DNA from: DATBLE01 sp963791425
Lineage (GTDB): Bacteria > Actinomycetota > Thermoleophilia > Gaiellales > Gaiellaceae
Direction of reading: 5' to 3'
Length of the DNA: 64,000 nt
Assembly: GCA_963791425.1 (NCBI GenBank)
Contig: CAWBSE010000003.1
Coordinates: forward strand, 1,254,163 to 1,318,162
Position 1 is the first letter of the stretch; each line of letters begins with the position of its first letter. Positions 8,102-17,171 of this stretch are shown piece after piece. Position numbers and translations under genes: made by a program. The notes beneath the pieces were generated by a model. That model had not been told where the DNA came from, did no database searches, and was given only the letters and a program-made list of their open reading frames with translations.

Positions 8102-9631
8102 ATGTCGATTCCCGGGCCCGCAAGCCCCCCGGTGCTGTCCCTGCGCAGCGTCTCGAAAGCGTACGGAGCGGTACAGGCCCTGCGGGACGTCTCCGTCGAC
8201 TGCCACACGGGCGAGATTCACGCGCTCGTCGGGGAGAACGGGTCCGGGAAATCGACATTGCTGGGGATCGCAAGCGGCTTCGTCCATCCGGACGAGGGGA
8301 CCGTCGAGATCGGAGGCGCCCTCCGGCGGCGCGGATCTCCCGCCGAGGCCCGGAGACTCGGCCTCGGCATGGCGTACCAGACCTACTCGCACGTCCTCGC
8401 CCTCTCGGTGGCCGAGAACCTCTATCTCGCCGCGCCGAGCGACGAGCAGCCGGCGTACGGATCCATGGAGGACTGGGCGGCAACGAAGCTCCGGGAGTAC
8501 GAGCTCGACGTCCCGGTGACGGTTCCCACGGGCTCGCTGTCGCTCGCACAGCGGCAGCTGCTCGAGGTCGTCAAGGCACTGCTCGCCCGTCCAAAGGTCT
8601 TGCTCCTCGACGAGCCGACGACGGCACTCGGGCCCGAGGAGGTGGAGCGCCTCCACGCCCTCGTGTTCGAGCAGAGCCGCGCCGGGGTCGGCATCGTCTA
8701 CGTCAGCCATCGGCTGCCGGAGGTACTCGACATCGCCGACCGCATCACCGTCCTGCGTGACGGCGTCGCCCAGGGCACGTTCGAGGCCACCGGCATGTCG
8801 GAGGACAGCCTCGTCGCGCTGATGATCGGCCGGCCGCTCCAGCTTGCGTTCCCGGAGCGCCAGGGCGTCGGGGACAAGCGGGAAGTGCTCCTGGCCGTAT
8901 CGGGCTTGCGGGGCGACCGGTTCGGCCCGATCGACCTGGAGGTCACGAAGGGCGAGATCGTCGGAATCGCCGGTGCCGAGGGCAACGGGCAGGTGCAGTT
9001 CCTGCGCGGCCTGGCCGGTGCCGAGCGCACGACCGGCAGCGCGAACTGCGACGGAGACCGGCTCGACTCGCGGTCGCCGCTCGGGCCGCTGCGCGCCGGC
9101 GTGGTGCTGCTCAGCGGCGATCGAACGGGCGAGTCGCTCTTTCCCGTTCTGAGCGTGCGCGCCAACGCGACGATCCAGGTGCTGGGCCGGCTGGGACGCC
9201 TCGGTTTCATCAACCGCCGGCGCGAGCGGCGAACGATCGCCGATCTCGTGCGCCGTCTCGACATCCGGATGGCGTCCGTCGAGCAGCCGGTGCAGTCCCT
9301 GTCCGGCGGAAACCAGCAAAAGGTCTCGCTGACGCGCCCGTTCCTCCGCGGCGACGTCAAGGTCATCCTGGCGGAGGAGCCCACGCAGGGCGTCGACGTC
9401 GCCGCCCGGTTCGACATCTACGACGCGCTCCGCGCGAAGGCAGAGGAGGGCGTTGCCGTCATCGTCAAGTCGAGCGATCCGCTCGAGCTCGCCGGGCTCT
9501 GCGACCGCGTCGTCGTGATGTCGCGCGGGACGATCGTCGCCGAGATCCCGCGCGAGGAGCTCGGCGAGCGCCGGATCGTCGAGGCGATCGTCGGCTCCGG
9601 TGCCGGCCGGGCAGAGGCGGCGAAGCAATGA
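8102..9631 (+). CDS. ABC importer ATPase with two nucleotide-binding domains (RbsA/MglA-like)
   Basis: About 509 residues containing two fused ATPase domains. Domain 1 has Walker A GENGSGKST (about residue 40), signature SLSLAQRQ and Walker B VLLLDEPTTALG. Domain 2 has the degenerate Walker A GAEGNGQVQ typical of this family's second domain, but a good signature LSGGNQQKV and Walker B VILAEEPTQGVD. ATG 8102 is chosen because the protein enters the conserved domain about 15 residues later; upstream codons in frame lie inside the binding-protein gene. The 3' end forms an ATGA overlap with the next permease. Confidence 0.92.
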   Translation: MSIPGPASPPVLSLRSVSKAYGAVQALRDVSVDCHTGEIHALVGENGSGKSTLLGIASGFVHPDEGTVEIGGALRRRGSPAEARRLGLGMAYQTYSHVLALSVAENLYLAAPSDEQPAYGSMEDWAATKLREYELDVPVTVPTGSLSLAQRQLLEVVKALLARPKVLLLDEPTTALGPEEVERLHALVFEQSRAGVGIVYVSHRLPEVLDIADRITVLRDGVAQGTFEATGMSEDSLVALMIGRPLQLAFPERQGVGDKREVLLAVSGLRGDRFGPIDLEVTKGEIVGIAGAEGNGQVQFLRGLAGAERTTGSANCDGDRLDSRSPLGPLRAGVVLLSGDRTGESLFPVLSVRANATIQVLGRLGRLGFINRRRERRTIADLVRRLDIRMASVEQPVQSLSGGNQQKVSLTRPFLRGDVKVILAEEPTQGVDVAARFDIYDALRAKAEEGVAVIVKSSDPLELAGLCDRVVVMSRGTIVAEIPREELGERRIVEAIVGSGAGRAEAAKQ

Positions 9632-10614
9632 GGGTGCGCTCGTGGATGCCGTTCGTGCTGCTGACGACCCTGATCGTCGCGCTCGGCGGGTACACGGCCC
9701 TGCGCCAGGACGCGTTCCTGGGCAGCTACAACCTGCGGAACCTCCTCCTGCTGACGATGCCGCTCGCCCTCGTCTCGCTGGGGCAGACGAGCGCGCTGCT
9801 CGTCGGCGGCTTCGACGTCTCCGTCGGCGCGTTGATGACGCTGTCCGTCGTCATCGCCTCGTACACGATGACGCCGATGACGTCGACCCTGGGGCTGATC
9901 CCGGGCGCACTCCTGATCGTCGGCGTCGGGGTCGTCGTCGGGCTCGGCAATGCGATCCTCATCCGCGTCTTCCGGCTCCCCTCGATCATCGCCACGCTCG
10001 CCACGTTCAGCATCCTCGAGGGTGCCTCGCTGCTGCTGCGCGACCATCCCGAGGGAACGATCAACAGCGACGTCATCGCCGCCCTGACGACCAGTGTCGG
10101 CTTCGTGCCGCTCGCCTTCATCGGGGTCGTCATCCTCGCCGTGGTCGCGGACATCTGGCTCTACCGCACGCGCTCGGGCCTGGCGTTCCGGGCGGTGGGG
10201 CTGGACGAGACGGCTTCGCGCCGAATCGGGATGGGGACCAGCCGCATGGTGATCCTCGCCTTCGTCGCCTGCTCGGTGATGGCCTCGATCGCCGGCTTCT
10301 ATCTCGCGGCCGAGGTTCAGATCGGGTCGCCGATCATCGGCAACCAGGCACTCGAGAGCATCGCCGCGGCCGTTCTCGGCGGAGCCAGCCTCGCCGGCGG
10401 GAAGGGCTCCTTCGTCGGCGCGTTGCTCGCGGCCCTCTTCCTCAGCCTGATCGACAACGTCCTGCCGTTGTTCCAGGCGCCGACGGAGTACGCCGAGATG
10501 ACGATCGGCATCCTGATCCTGCTCGCGCTCGTGCTCTACCAGGCGCCCGAGCTCCTCGCCCGCCTCCGCTCGAGCTGGGGCGGCGTCGGCCGCTTACGGG
10601 CCGGGCGGAGCTAG
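9628..10614 (+). CDS. ABC importer permease (RbsC-like), second
   Basis: 328 residues with multiple hydrophobic segments and the family motifs GGFDVSVGALMTLS, GLGNAILIR, FRAVGLDETASRRIGM and VLGGASLAGGKGS. It starts at ATG 9628, overlapping the ATPase stop as ATGA. As the last gene of the importer it would pair with the permease at 5743-6777. Its 3' end overlaps the convergent bicupin gene by 21 bases. Confidence 0.9.
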   Translation: MRVRSWMPFVLLTTLIVALGGYTALRQDAFLGSYNLRNLLLLTMPLALVSLGQTSALLVGGFDVSVGALMTLSVVIASYTMTPMTSTLGLIPGALLIVGVGVVVGLGNAILIRVFRLPSIIATLATFSILEGASLLLRDHPEGTINSDVIAALTTSVGFVPLAFIGVVILAVVADIWLYRTRSGLAFRAVGLDETASRRIGMGTSRMVILAFVACSVMASIAGFYLAAEVQIGSPIIGNQALESIAAAVLGGASLAGGKGSFVGALLAALFLSLIDNVLPLFQAPTEYAEMTIGILILLALVLYQAPELLARLRSSWGGVGRLRAGRS

Positions 10615-11535
10615 ATCATCTAAACGCTCGACGAGATAGTCCCAGTCCCGGTCGAACCGGTACGAGTGGCGTGACGGCGGCCCGGGCGACGACGTTTCGA
10701 GCCACCGCACACAGCCTCCCTGCGTCTCGTAGAACGCATGGACACACCCGGTCGCCGTCCAGAAGGCGTCGCCCGGACGGAGCGTGTGCCGCTCGCCGTC
10801 CGCGACGACGTCGACCTCGCCCTCGAGCATGTAGTACGACTCCTCGAAGGGGTGGTCGTGCGGATGCGCGACGGCGCCCGGCTGGTAGTCGACCATGAAC
10901 ATCGTGTGCAGCTGGGCGTCGAGGCGCTGATCGACGAGCATCTTCACGGCGATCCCGCTGTACGCCAGAACGGCCGTCGCCATGCTCGCGGACACGGTCG
11001 GAGCAGAGACGGCCGCGCCGCGCTTCAGGCGGTCGACGTCCATCTCTCCGTCCCCGAGCAGGAAGAGGTTGCGGTTGCGAGGGTCGCGGACGTCGAGCGG
11101 CGCTCCCGCCGCTTCGGGCGCCGGCCCGAGGAAGAACGTGTCGCTGCCGTCGGGGCGCGGCCGCGGAGCGACCATCTCGATCCAGAGTGCGCGGCCGGAG
11201 CTGCGCCAGGCGTGCGCAACGCCCACCGGCGCGACGCCGCAGGCGCCGGGCTTCAGCTCGACTGCATGGCCGTCGAGGTAGAGCACCGGCCGCCCCTCCA
11301 GGACGTAGAAGCTCTCCTCGTACGAATGGAGGTGGGTGTCGAGGTGCCCGTCGGCGAGCGAGCACAGCGTGAGCCCCATGTGCGTCGAACCGGTCGGGCC
11401 GTCGACGAGCCGGCAGGCCTGGAGGCCGCGGGCCTGGTCCGGATACGCATCGGTGAAGGCGATGTCCTCGCGGCGAACGAGGCGATGACCCGGCCGCCCG
11501 TCCGCGAGCGAGCGCGTTCCGGTGTCGCTGCTCAT
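10594..11535 (-). CDS. Bicupin protein
   Basis: 313 residues with two cupin domains. Domain 1 carries DTHLHSYEESFYVLEG (about residues 65-80) and domain 2 carries AHPHDHPFEESYYMLEGEVD, both giving His/Glu metal-ligand patterns. The closest architecture known to me is (S)-ureidoglycine aminohydrolase-like and related isomerase bicupins; the reaction here is unknown. ATG 11535 overlaps the stop of the upstream XRE-cupin gene by one base (TGATG). A paralogous bicupin is encoded at 17168-17992. Confidence 0.82.
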   Translation of the reverse strand: MSSDTGTRSLADGRPGHRLVRREDIAFTDAYPDQARGLQACRLVDGPTGSTHMGLTLCSLADGHLDTHLHSYEESFYVLEGRPVLYLDGHAVELKPGACGVAPVGVAHAWRSSGRALWIEMVAPRPRPDGSDTFFLGPAPEAAGAPLDVRDPRNRNLFLLGDGEMDVDRLKRGAAVSAPTVSASMATAVLAYSGIAVKMLVDQRLDAQLHTMFMVDYQPGAVAHPHDHPFEESYYMLEGEVDVVADGERHTLRPGDAFWTATGCVHAFYETQGGCVRWLETSSPGPPSRHSYRFDRDWDYLVERLDDLAPPGP

Positions 11536-12278
11536 CACCGCTCGGACGCGTCGTGGTGCCGGCCGAGCACCACCCAGATCGCGGTCACGACGTCGTCGCC
11601 GTCGTTGTGCAACCGGTGCGGGATGCTCGAGTCGAACGCGATCGAGTCGCCCGCGTCGAGCACGTGGTCCTCGAAGCCGACCGTGACACCGAGCTTCCCG
11701 GTGAGGACGACGCCGAACTCGCGGCCGTTGTGGCGCATCAGGCTCCCGTCCGCGCTCGACGAGCCGCCCGCCTCGTAGATCGTGTAGAGAAAGTCGACAT
11801 CGCGGTCGTCCCAGGTCGTCAGGCGCTCCCAGTGCACGCCGGAACCGAGGTCGATCGCTCTCCGCTCGGCGGCGCGCTGCACGCGGCCCTGGCCCTCCGC
11901 CGGCCCGAGCCCTCGCTCCGCCGGCGCCGTGGCCTTGGCGCGACCCGCGCGGGGCGGGCTCGGCAGCGAGTGGCCGTCCCCTTTGCCTGAGGGCGCGAAG
12001 ACATCGTCGAGCGAGACGCCGAGCTCGCTCACGATCGCGTAGAGCGTTCGCACGGAGGGCTGCGTCTTCCCGGTCTCGATCTGGGAGATGAGGCTGGGCG
12101 AGACCTCCAGGCGGCGCGCCAGCTCGCGCAGGCTCAATCCGAGCCGGTCCCGCTCCTCGCGCAGCCTCATCCCGAGCGTCTGCGCGTCCGGCTGGGCGCG
12201 GCGGTCGTCGGCGGTTTCGGCGGGTTGCGGGCGGCCGGCACGCCTGACCGTCGTGCGCACCCCGGGCTTTGCGGTCAC
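11535..12278 (-). CDS. XRE-family transcriptional regulator with C-terminal cupin
   Basis: 247 residues: an N-terminal helix-turn-helix of the Cro/C1 type (LGLSLRELARRLEVSPSLISQIETGKTQPSV, about residues 48-78), a low-complexity linker, and a C-terminal cupin (GEFGVVLTGKLGVTVG...SIPHRLHN). Regulators of this layout sense a small ligand in the cupin and usually control adjacent catabolic genes. GTG 12278 overlaps the E1-alpha stop as GTGA. It sits in the M24, E1-alpha, regulator, bicupin operon and may also act on the divergent promoters near 5.6 kb; that is inference. Confidence 0.88.
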   Translation of the reverse strand: MTAKPGVRTTVRRAGRPQPAETADDRRAQPDAQTLGMRLREERDRLGLSLRELARRLEVSPSLISQIETGKTQPSVRTLYAIVSELGVSLDDVFAPSGKGDGHSLPSPPRAGRAKATAPAERGLGPAEGQGRVQRAAERRAIDLGSGVHWERLTTWDDRDVDFLYTIYEAGGSSSADGSLMRHNGREFGVVLTGKLGVTVGFEDHVLDAGDSIAFDSSIPHRLHNDGDDVVTAIWVVLGRHHDASER

Positions 12279-13246
12279 TCCTTGAACTCCGCGAACGCCG
12301 CCGGTTCGGGGAACGGCGCCGCGAGGCCCTCCCGTTCGGCCTCGGCCAGCTCCAGTTCGACGCTCGCCGCCACCTCCTGGAGCCGTTCGGCCTCGACACC
12401 GTGCTCGTCCACGAGGCGCTGCTCGGCGATCAGGAGTGGGTCGCGCTCCTGCCAGCGCGCGAGCTCTCCCTCCGGCCGGTACTTGCCGGGGTCGCTGCGG
12501 GAGTGGCCGACGAAGCGGTACGTGCGGGCCTCGACGAACACCGGCCCACTCGAGCTCCGGACCTGCTCGGCCGCTGCGAGCGCGGCGTCGCGCACGGCCC
12601 AGACGTCCATCCCGTCCACCATGACGGTCGGCACCTTCATCGCCTCCGCCCGCGCGCCGATCTCGCCCGCGGTGACCGCGTCGGTGGCCGTGTACTCCCC
12701 GTAGCCGTTGTTCTCGCACACGAAGAGCACCGGCAGGTCGAGCACCTTGGCGAAGTTGAGGCACTCGAAGAAGTAGGCCTGGTTGGTGGCGCCGTCGCCG
12801 AAGAACGCGGTCGCGATCCGCCCGGAGCCCTTCAGGCCGAGTGCGGCTCCCGTGGCGGCGGCGATGCTGCCGCCGACGATCCCGAAGCAGCCGATGTGCT
12901 CGCGGTCGAGGTCGATCATGTTCATCGATCCTGCACGCCCTCCGTTGACGCCCGTCGACCGCCCGAGCATCTCGGCGAGCAGCGCCTCCGGCGGGCACCC
13001 GCGGGCGAGCATGTGGCCGTGCCCACGGTAGGTGCAGGCGATCCGGTCGCGCTCGTCGAGCGCGCTCGCGACGCCGACCGAGACGGCCTCCTGACCCGAG
13101 CAGAGGTGGGTCGTTCCGTAGATCTCGCCGCGCAGGAACAGCGACTGGACGAGCTCCTCGAAGCGCCGGATCAGGAGCATGTCCCGGTAGAGCCCGACGT
13201 GGAAGTCGACGCTCTGCCCGGCTGCGCTGTCTGCCCGCGCGACCAT
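12275..13246 (-). CDS. 2-oxoacid dehydrogenase E1 component, alpha subunit
   Basis: 323 residues, with the ThDP-binding signature GDGATNQAYFFECLNFAKV (about 150-168) closing at FVCENN, the HLCSGQEAVSVG motif and the phosphorylation-loop region YRFVGHSRSDPGKYR. It is most like acetoin or pyruvate E1-alpha subunits. Its partner subunit and E2 lie 9 kb away at 1287-3439 on the same strand, an unusual split. ATG 13246 immediately follows the M24 stop. Confidence 0.92.
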   Translation of the reverse strand: MVARADSAAGQSVDFHVGLYRDMLLIRRFEELVQSLFLRGEIYGTTHLCSGQEAVSVGVASALDERDRIACTYRGHGHMLARGCPPEALLAEMLGRSTGVNGGRAGSMNMIDLDREHIGCFGIVGGSIAAATGAALGLKGSGRIATAFFGDGATNQAYFFECLNFAKVLDLPVLFVCENNGYGEYTATDAVTAGEIGARAEAMKVPTVMVDGMDVWAVRDAALAAAEQVRSSSGPVFVEARTYRFVGHSRSDPGKYRPEGELARWQERDPLLIAEQRLVDEHGVEAERLQEVAASVELELAEAEREGLAAPFPEPAAFAEFKE

Positions 13247-14584
13247 CTAGCCCGTTTCGACGGCGGTCGTGCGCGTGCCGCCGCCGTTACCGCCGACGTC
13301 GTCGGTGACGACGACCTTGCCCTCGAGCAGGTCGACGCCGCGGACGTACATCTTCCCGGTGACGAGCAGCTCCTCGGCCGGGAAGCGGGTGAGCACGCGG
13401 GGGCCGGTCGGGGTGACGACGACCTCCTCCTCGATCCGCGCCGCCGAGTGGCCGTCGGTGGCGGGACAGTAGGTCTCGAGCGCGAATACCATCCCCACCT
13501 CCAGCTCGACCGGAGCGTCGAACGAGTGCAGGCGGGAGATCATCGGCGACTCGTAGAGGCCGACGCCGATGCCGTGGCCGAACTGGAGCCCGAAGGCGGC
13601 GCGCTCGTCGGGCAGCCCGAACTCCTTGGCCTCGGGCCACACCGCGGCGATCTGATCCGTCGTCGCACCCGGGCGGACGAGCGAGATCGCGTCGTCCAGC
13701 CATTCACGGCAGCGCCGGTATGCGTCGAGCTGCGACGGCGTCGCGTAGCTGACGTTGAACGTGCGGTAGTAGCACGTCCGGTAGCCGTTGAAGGCATGGA
13801 TGATGTCGAAGAAGGCCTGGTCGCCGGGGCGCAGCAGCCGGTCGGCAAACGTGTGCGGGTGCGGGTTGCAGCGGTCACCCGAGATGGCGTTGATCGCCTC
13901 GACATGCTCCGATCCGAGGTCGAACAGCGTCTTCATCGCCTGGGCGACGACCTGGTTCTCGGTGATCCCCGGGCGCAGCGTCCGGTAGATCTCGTCGTAC
14001 ACGGCGTCGACGATCGCCGCGGCGTGATCGAGCAGGGCGAGCTCGTCGTCGGACTTGAGCTTGCGCGCGTCGAGCATCACGGGCTGCGCGTCGGTCAGGT
14101 GGAGGCCGGCGCGGCTGAGCGCGAGGTAGGTCGTCATGTCCGGGACGTCGAGGCCGAGCGGCTCGCCCTGGAGGCCGAGCTCGGTCAGCTCGTGGAGGAT
14201 CAGCGCCGCGAGGTCGTCGGGGATCCCGGTCTGGTCGGGCATGGCGCCGCGCATCGGCGGCACCCAGGCACGCCAGTTCTCCTCGGGCAGCCACGGGCAG
14301 TACAGCTTGTGATGGCGGGCGGCCGAGCCGAAGTCCCAGAGGATCGGATCCTTGCCGCCGCGGGGGAGCAGGGCGAAGCGGATGTTCTTGTCGCGCTCCC
14401 AGGTGCCGATCGCCGTGCTGGTGACGTAGCGGAGGTTGTTCGGGTCGAAGAGGAGCAGCGCCCCCAGGTCGGATGCCTCGAGCGACGCCTTTGCCCGGGC
14501 GAGGCGGTGGGTTCGGAGCCGGTCGAAATCGACCCGCTGCTCCCAGTCGACCGCCATCGTTGCGCCGCGAGACGCAATGTTCAC
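13247..14584 (-). CDS. M24-family (creatinase/prolidase fold) protein with altered metal site
   Basis: 445 residues. The C-terminal pita-bread domain is clear: FGHGIGVGLYESPMIS supplies the His, LETY and IEEEVVV supply the two Glu, and FFDIIHAFNGY the first Asp. The second Asp, normally eleven residues after the first (GYxxD), is Cys here (GYRTC), so a normal two-metal site is unlikely. Creatinase is a known metal-free member of this fold. GTG 14584 is preferred: GGAGGG lies just upstream, while the ATG at 14557 has none. First gene of the operon reaching 10594. Real substrate unknown. Confidence 0.8.
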   Translation of the reverse strand: MNIASRGATMAVDWEQRVDFDRLRTHRLARAKASLEASDLGALLLFDPNNLRYVTSTAIGTWERDKNIRFALLPRGGKDPILWDFGSAARHHKLYCPWLPEENWRAWVPPMRGAMPDQTGIPDDLAALILHELTELGLQGEPLGLDVPDMTTYLALSRAGLHLTDAQPVMLDARKLKSDDELALLDHAAAIVDAVYDEIYRTLRPGITENQVVAQAMKTLFDLGSEHVEAINAISGDRCNPHPHTFADRLLRPGDQAFFDIIHAFNGYRTCYYRTFNVSYATPSQLDAYRRCREWLDDAISLVRPGATTDQIAAVWPEAKEFGLPDERAAFGLQFGHGIGVGLYESPMISRLHSFDAPVELEVGMVFALETYCPATDGHSAARIEEEVVVTPTGPRVLTRFPAEELLVTGKMYVRGVDLLEGKVVVTDDVGGNGGGTRTTAVETG

Positions 14585-14641
14585 GTCGTTCCCTCCGTCG
14601 TCGTTGCTGTTAAGCCATTCTGCACAACGGCCGGAGGCGAG

Positions 14642-16239
14642 TCAACACCCGAGCGCTCGTGAGAGCGCAGCGCCGAGCACATCGTCTGCGTCGTCCTGTG
14701 CCGCCGCGTCGGTACGCCAGGCGACGAAGCCGTCGGGCCGGACGAGTGTCGCACCGGCGGCGCCGACCCCGTACAGGTCTCCGAACCGGCCCTCGGCGTC
14801 GACGATCTCGGCGCCGACCCGGTACGCCTCGATCGGCACGGCGCCCCGGCGGCTGCACTCCAGCCGCTCCCCTCGGATCCGGCGATCAGGACGAAGCCGC
14901 GTCCGAACAGGTCGAGCGTCGAGATCTCGCGGCCGTCCAGCTCGACGGCGAGGTGCGGCGCCCGCATCCCCGGGCGGCCTGTCGGCTCGCGGGGGTTCTC
15001 CCACATCGCGCCGTCGTCGCCCGGCTCTTCGAGGATCGCGCTCGAGCGGTAGCGGTACCCGATCTCGACGGCCGCCTCGTCGACGATCGGCACGAGGTTG
15101 TCCGTGCCGAGGCTCGGGTCGAGGCGCAGGACGTAGCGCGTGTAGGCCTGCTCGACGGCGAACGACCCGACCGGCTGCCGCTCGGCGTCGTAGGTGTCGA
15201 GCAGCTCCGGGCCGGCCGTGCCGTCGAGGACGTAGGCCAGCTTCCAGGCGAGGTCGTAGGCGTCCTGGACACCCGTGTTGCCGCCGAAGCCGCCGGTGGG
15301 TGGCATCACGTGGACCCCGTCGCCCGCGAGGAAGATACGGCCCTCGGAGAAGCGCGCCGCGTTGTCGGCCGTCGCCGCCCACCGCTGGATGTTCTCGATC
15401 TGGACGGGGATGTCCGCCGCGCCGAGCGCCTCGCGGACGTACCCGATGCAGGTCTCCTCGCTCATGTCCTCGCCGATGCTGGTCGAGCGGACGCCGTTCT
15501 CGTCGATCGTCGCGTTGACGACCAGGAAGCCGGCGTCGCCCGCCAGCGAGAAGCGGAAGAACCCGACGAGGCGGGGGTTGAAGACGTAGATCACGCTCAG
15601 GTTCCGGTCGCCGAGCAGCTCGCGCACGTCGGCGCGGAAGTAGATCGTGATGCTGTCGGAGAAGCTGCCGTGCCCCTGCATCGGGATCCCGAGCCGCTCC
15701 CGGGTCGGGCTGTGCGCACCCTCCGCGGCGATGAGGTAGCGCGCGCGAACCGTTCGCTCGTCGCCGCCGTCCCGCGGACGGATCGTCGCGGTGACGCCGT
15801 CGTCGTCCTGCTCGATCGCGACCGCCTCGGAGGCGTACTGCACGCTCGCCCCGAGCTCGCCGGCCTTCTCGAGCAGGATCGGCTCGAGCCCGATCTGGGT
15901 GAGAAAGACGCGCGGGCACGGGCTGATCGCCTCGACCCCCTCGTTGATCGTGCGGAAGTACCAGTCGAGCTCCTTCCCGCCCAGGCTCTCGACCGACACG
16001 ATCGCCCCGTTCTGGACGAACTCCCGGGAGGCCGCCTCCATGATCTCCTGCTCGAGCCCCACCGCGCGGTACGTCTCCATCGTCCGCTGGCTGACGAGCG
16101 CTGCACGCGGGTGGATGGCCGTGCCGCGGTGCCGCTCGACGACGAGGCTCGGGACGCCGCGCGCCCCGAGGAAGACGGCCGCGGACAACCCGACGAGGCT
16201 GCCGCCGACGATCAGAACCGGTACGTCGTGATCGTGCAG
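14642..16239 (-). pseudogene. FAD-dependent aromatic monooxygenase, frameshifted and without a normal start
   Basis: A PheA/TfdB-type flavoprotein hydroxylase of about 530 residues can be read with one frame change. Motifs: LIVGGSLVGLSAA (FAD-binding, 16215-16180), the GAHSPTRERLG segment, and FLAGDGVHVMPPTGGFGGNTGVQDAYDLAWK. The frame from 16188 fails near 14841-14857 and the true C terminus (AVPIEAYRVGAEIVDAEGRF) continues in the next frame to the stop at 14642. Between the in-frame stop at 16252-16254 and the FAD motif there is no ATG, GTG or TTG; only CTG 16239 fits. It could be a decaying gene or carry sequencing errors. Confidence 0.65.
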
Positions 16240-16298
16240 AGTGTCACGACGCTATCTCACTCTTGACTCGGGCGCGTCGAGATGCTCGGATCAACGGC

Positions 16299-17171
16299 AT
16301 GAGCACGATCGGAGTCGTGGGGCTGGGGAAGATGGGCGAGCCGATCGCGCGCCGCCTGCTCGGCGCGGGTCACACGGTGGCGGTGTTCAACCGCACCGCA
16401 GCGCGGGCCGACGGTCTGGTCGAGCTGGGCGCCACCCGCCTCGCGTCCCCGGCGGAGGTCTGGGCGTCCGCGGACGTCTGCATCACGATGGTTGCCGACG
16501 ACGCGGCGCTCCGGGCCGTGATGCTCGCCGACGACGGGCTGCTCGGCGACGGGCCGGAAGGACGTGTCGTGGTCGACATGAGCACCGTCTCGATCTCGGC
16601 CTCACGGGAGGTCGCCGAGGCGGCGGACGCCGCCGGCATCGCGTACCTCCGCGCCCCGGTGAGCGGCAATCCGTCTGTTGTCGAGGCAGGCAACCTAACG
16701 ATCATCGTCTCCGGCTACGGTCAGGCGTTCGAGCGGCTGGAGGCGACGCTGCGCGACATCGGGCCGCACGTCTTCTACCTCGGGCCGGGCGAGGAGGCCC
16801 GTGTCCTGAAGCTCGCGTTGAACCTGATGATCGCCGGCACCGCGGAGGTGATGGCGGAGGCGCTGGTGCTCGGCGAGGCCAGCGGGCTGGACCGCGCGAC
16901 GATGCTGGAGGTGATGGGTGCGAGCGCCGTCGGGTCGCCGTTCGTCAAGTACAAGACGGCCGCGCTCGTCGCAGAGGACTACTCGGCGACGTTCACGACC
17001 TCGATGATGCACAAGGATCTGCAGCTCGCGATCGACGCCGGGCAGGGAGTCGGGGTGCCGCTTCCGGTCACCGCGCTCGTCGGCAAGCTGCTCGAGGACT
17101 GCATGGCGACGGGAATGGGCGACGCCGACCTGATGGCGCTGCTGCCCCGGCTCGCCCGCGAAGCGGGTTAA
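16299..17171 (+). CDS. 3-Hydroxyisobutyrate dehydrogenase-like NAD(P)-dependent beta-hydroxyacid dehydrogenase
   Basis: 290 residues, the usual family length. The Rossmann motif GVVGLGKMGEPIA is at residues 5-17, the substrate-binding APVSGNPSVVEAGNL at about 118-132, and the catalytic-lysine segment VLKLALNLMIAG near 170. ATG 16299 is chosen because it lies four residues before the Rossmann strand. It is transcribed away from the damaged monooxygenase and its TAA overlaps the convergent bicupin by 4 bases. The enzyme would oxidise a beta-hydroxyacid or reduce a semialdehyde; which one is not evident. Confidence 0.88.
   Translation: MSTIGVVGLGKMGEPIARRLLGAGHTVAVFNRTAARADGLVELGATRLASPAEVWASADVCITMVADDAALRAVMLADDGLLGDGPEGRVVVDMSTVSISASREVAEAADAAGIAYLRAPVSGNPSVVEAGNLTIIVSGYGQAFERLEATLRDIGPHVFYLGPGEEARVLKLALNLMIAGTAEVMAEALVLGEASGLDRATMLEVMGASAVGSPFVKYKTAALVAEDYSATFTTSMMHKDLQLAIDAGQGVGVPLPVTALVGKLLEDCMATGMGDADLMALLPRLAREAG

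Noticed and set aside
12269..14662. 797-codon plus-strand frame
   Set aside because: Antisense to E1-alpha and M24; composition typical of a shadow frame.
14436..16266. Plus-strand frames over the monooxygenase
   Set aside because: Arg-rich shadow frames; the minus strand has clear FAD motifs.
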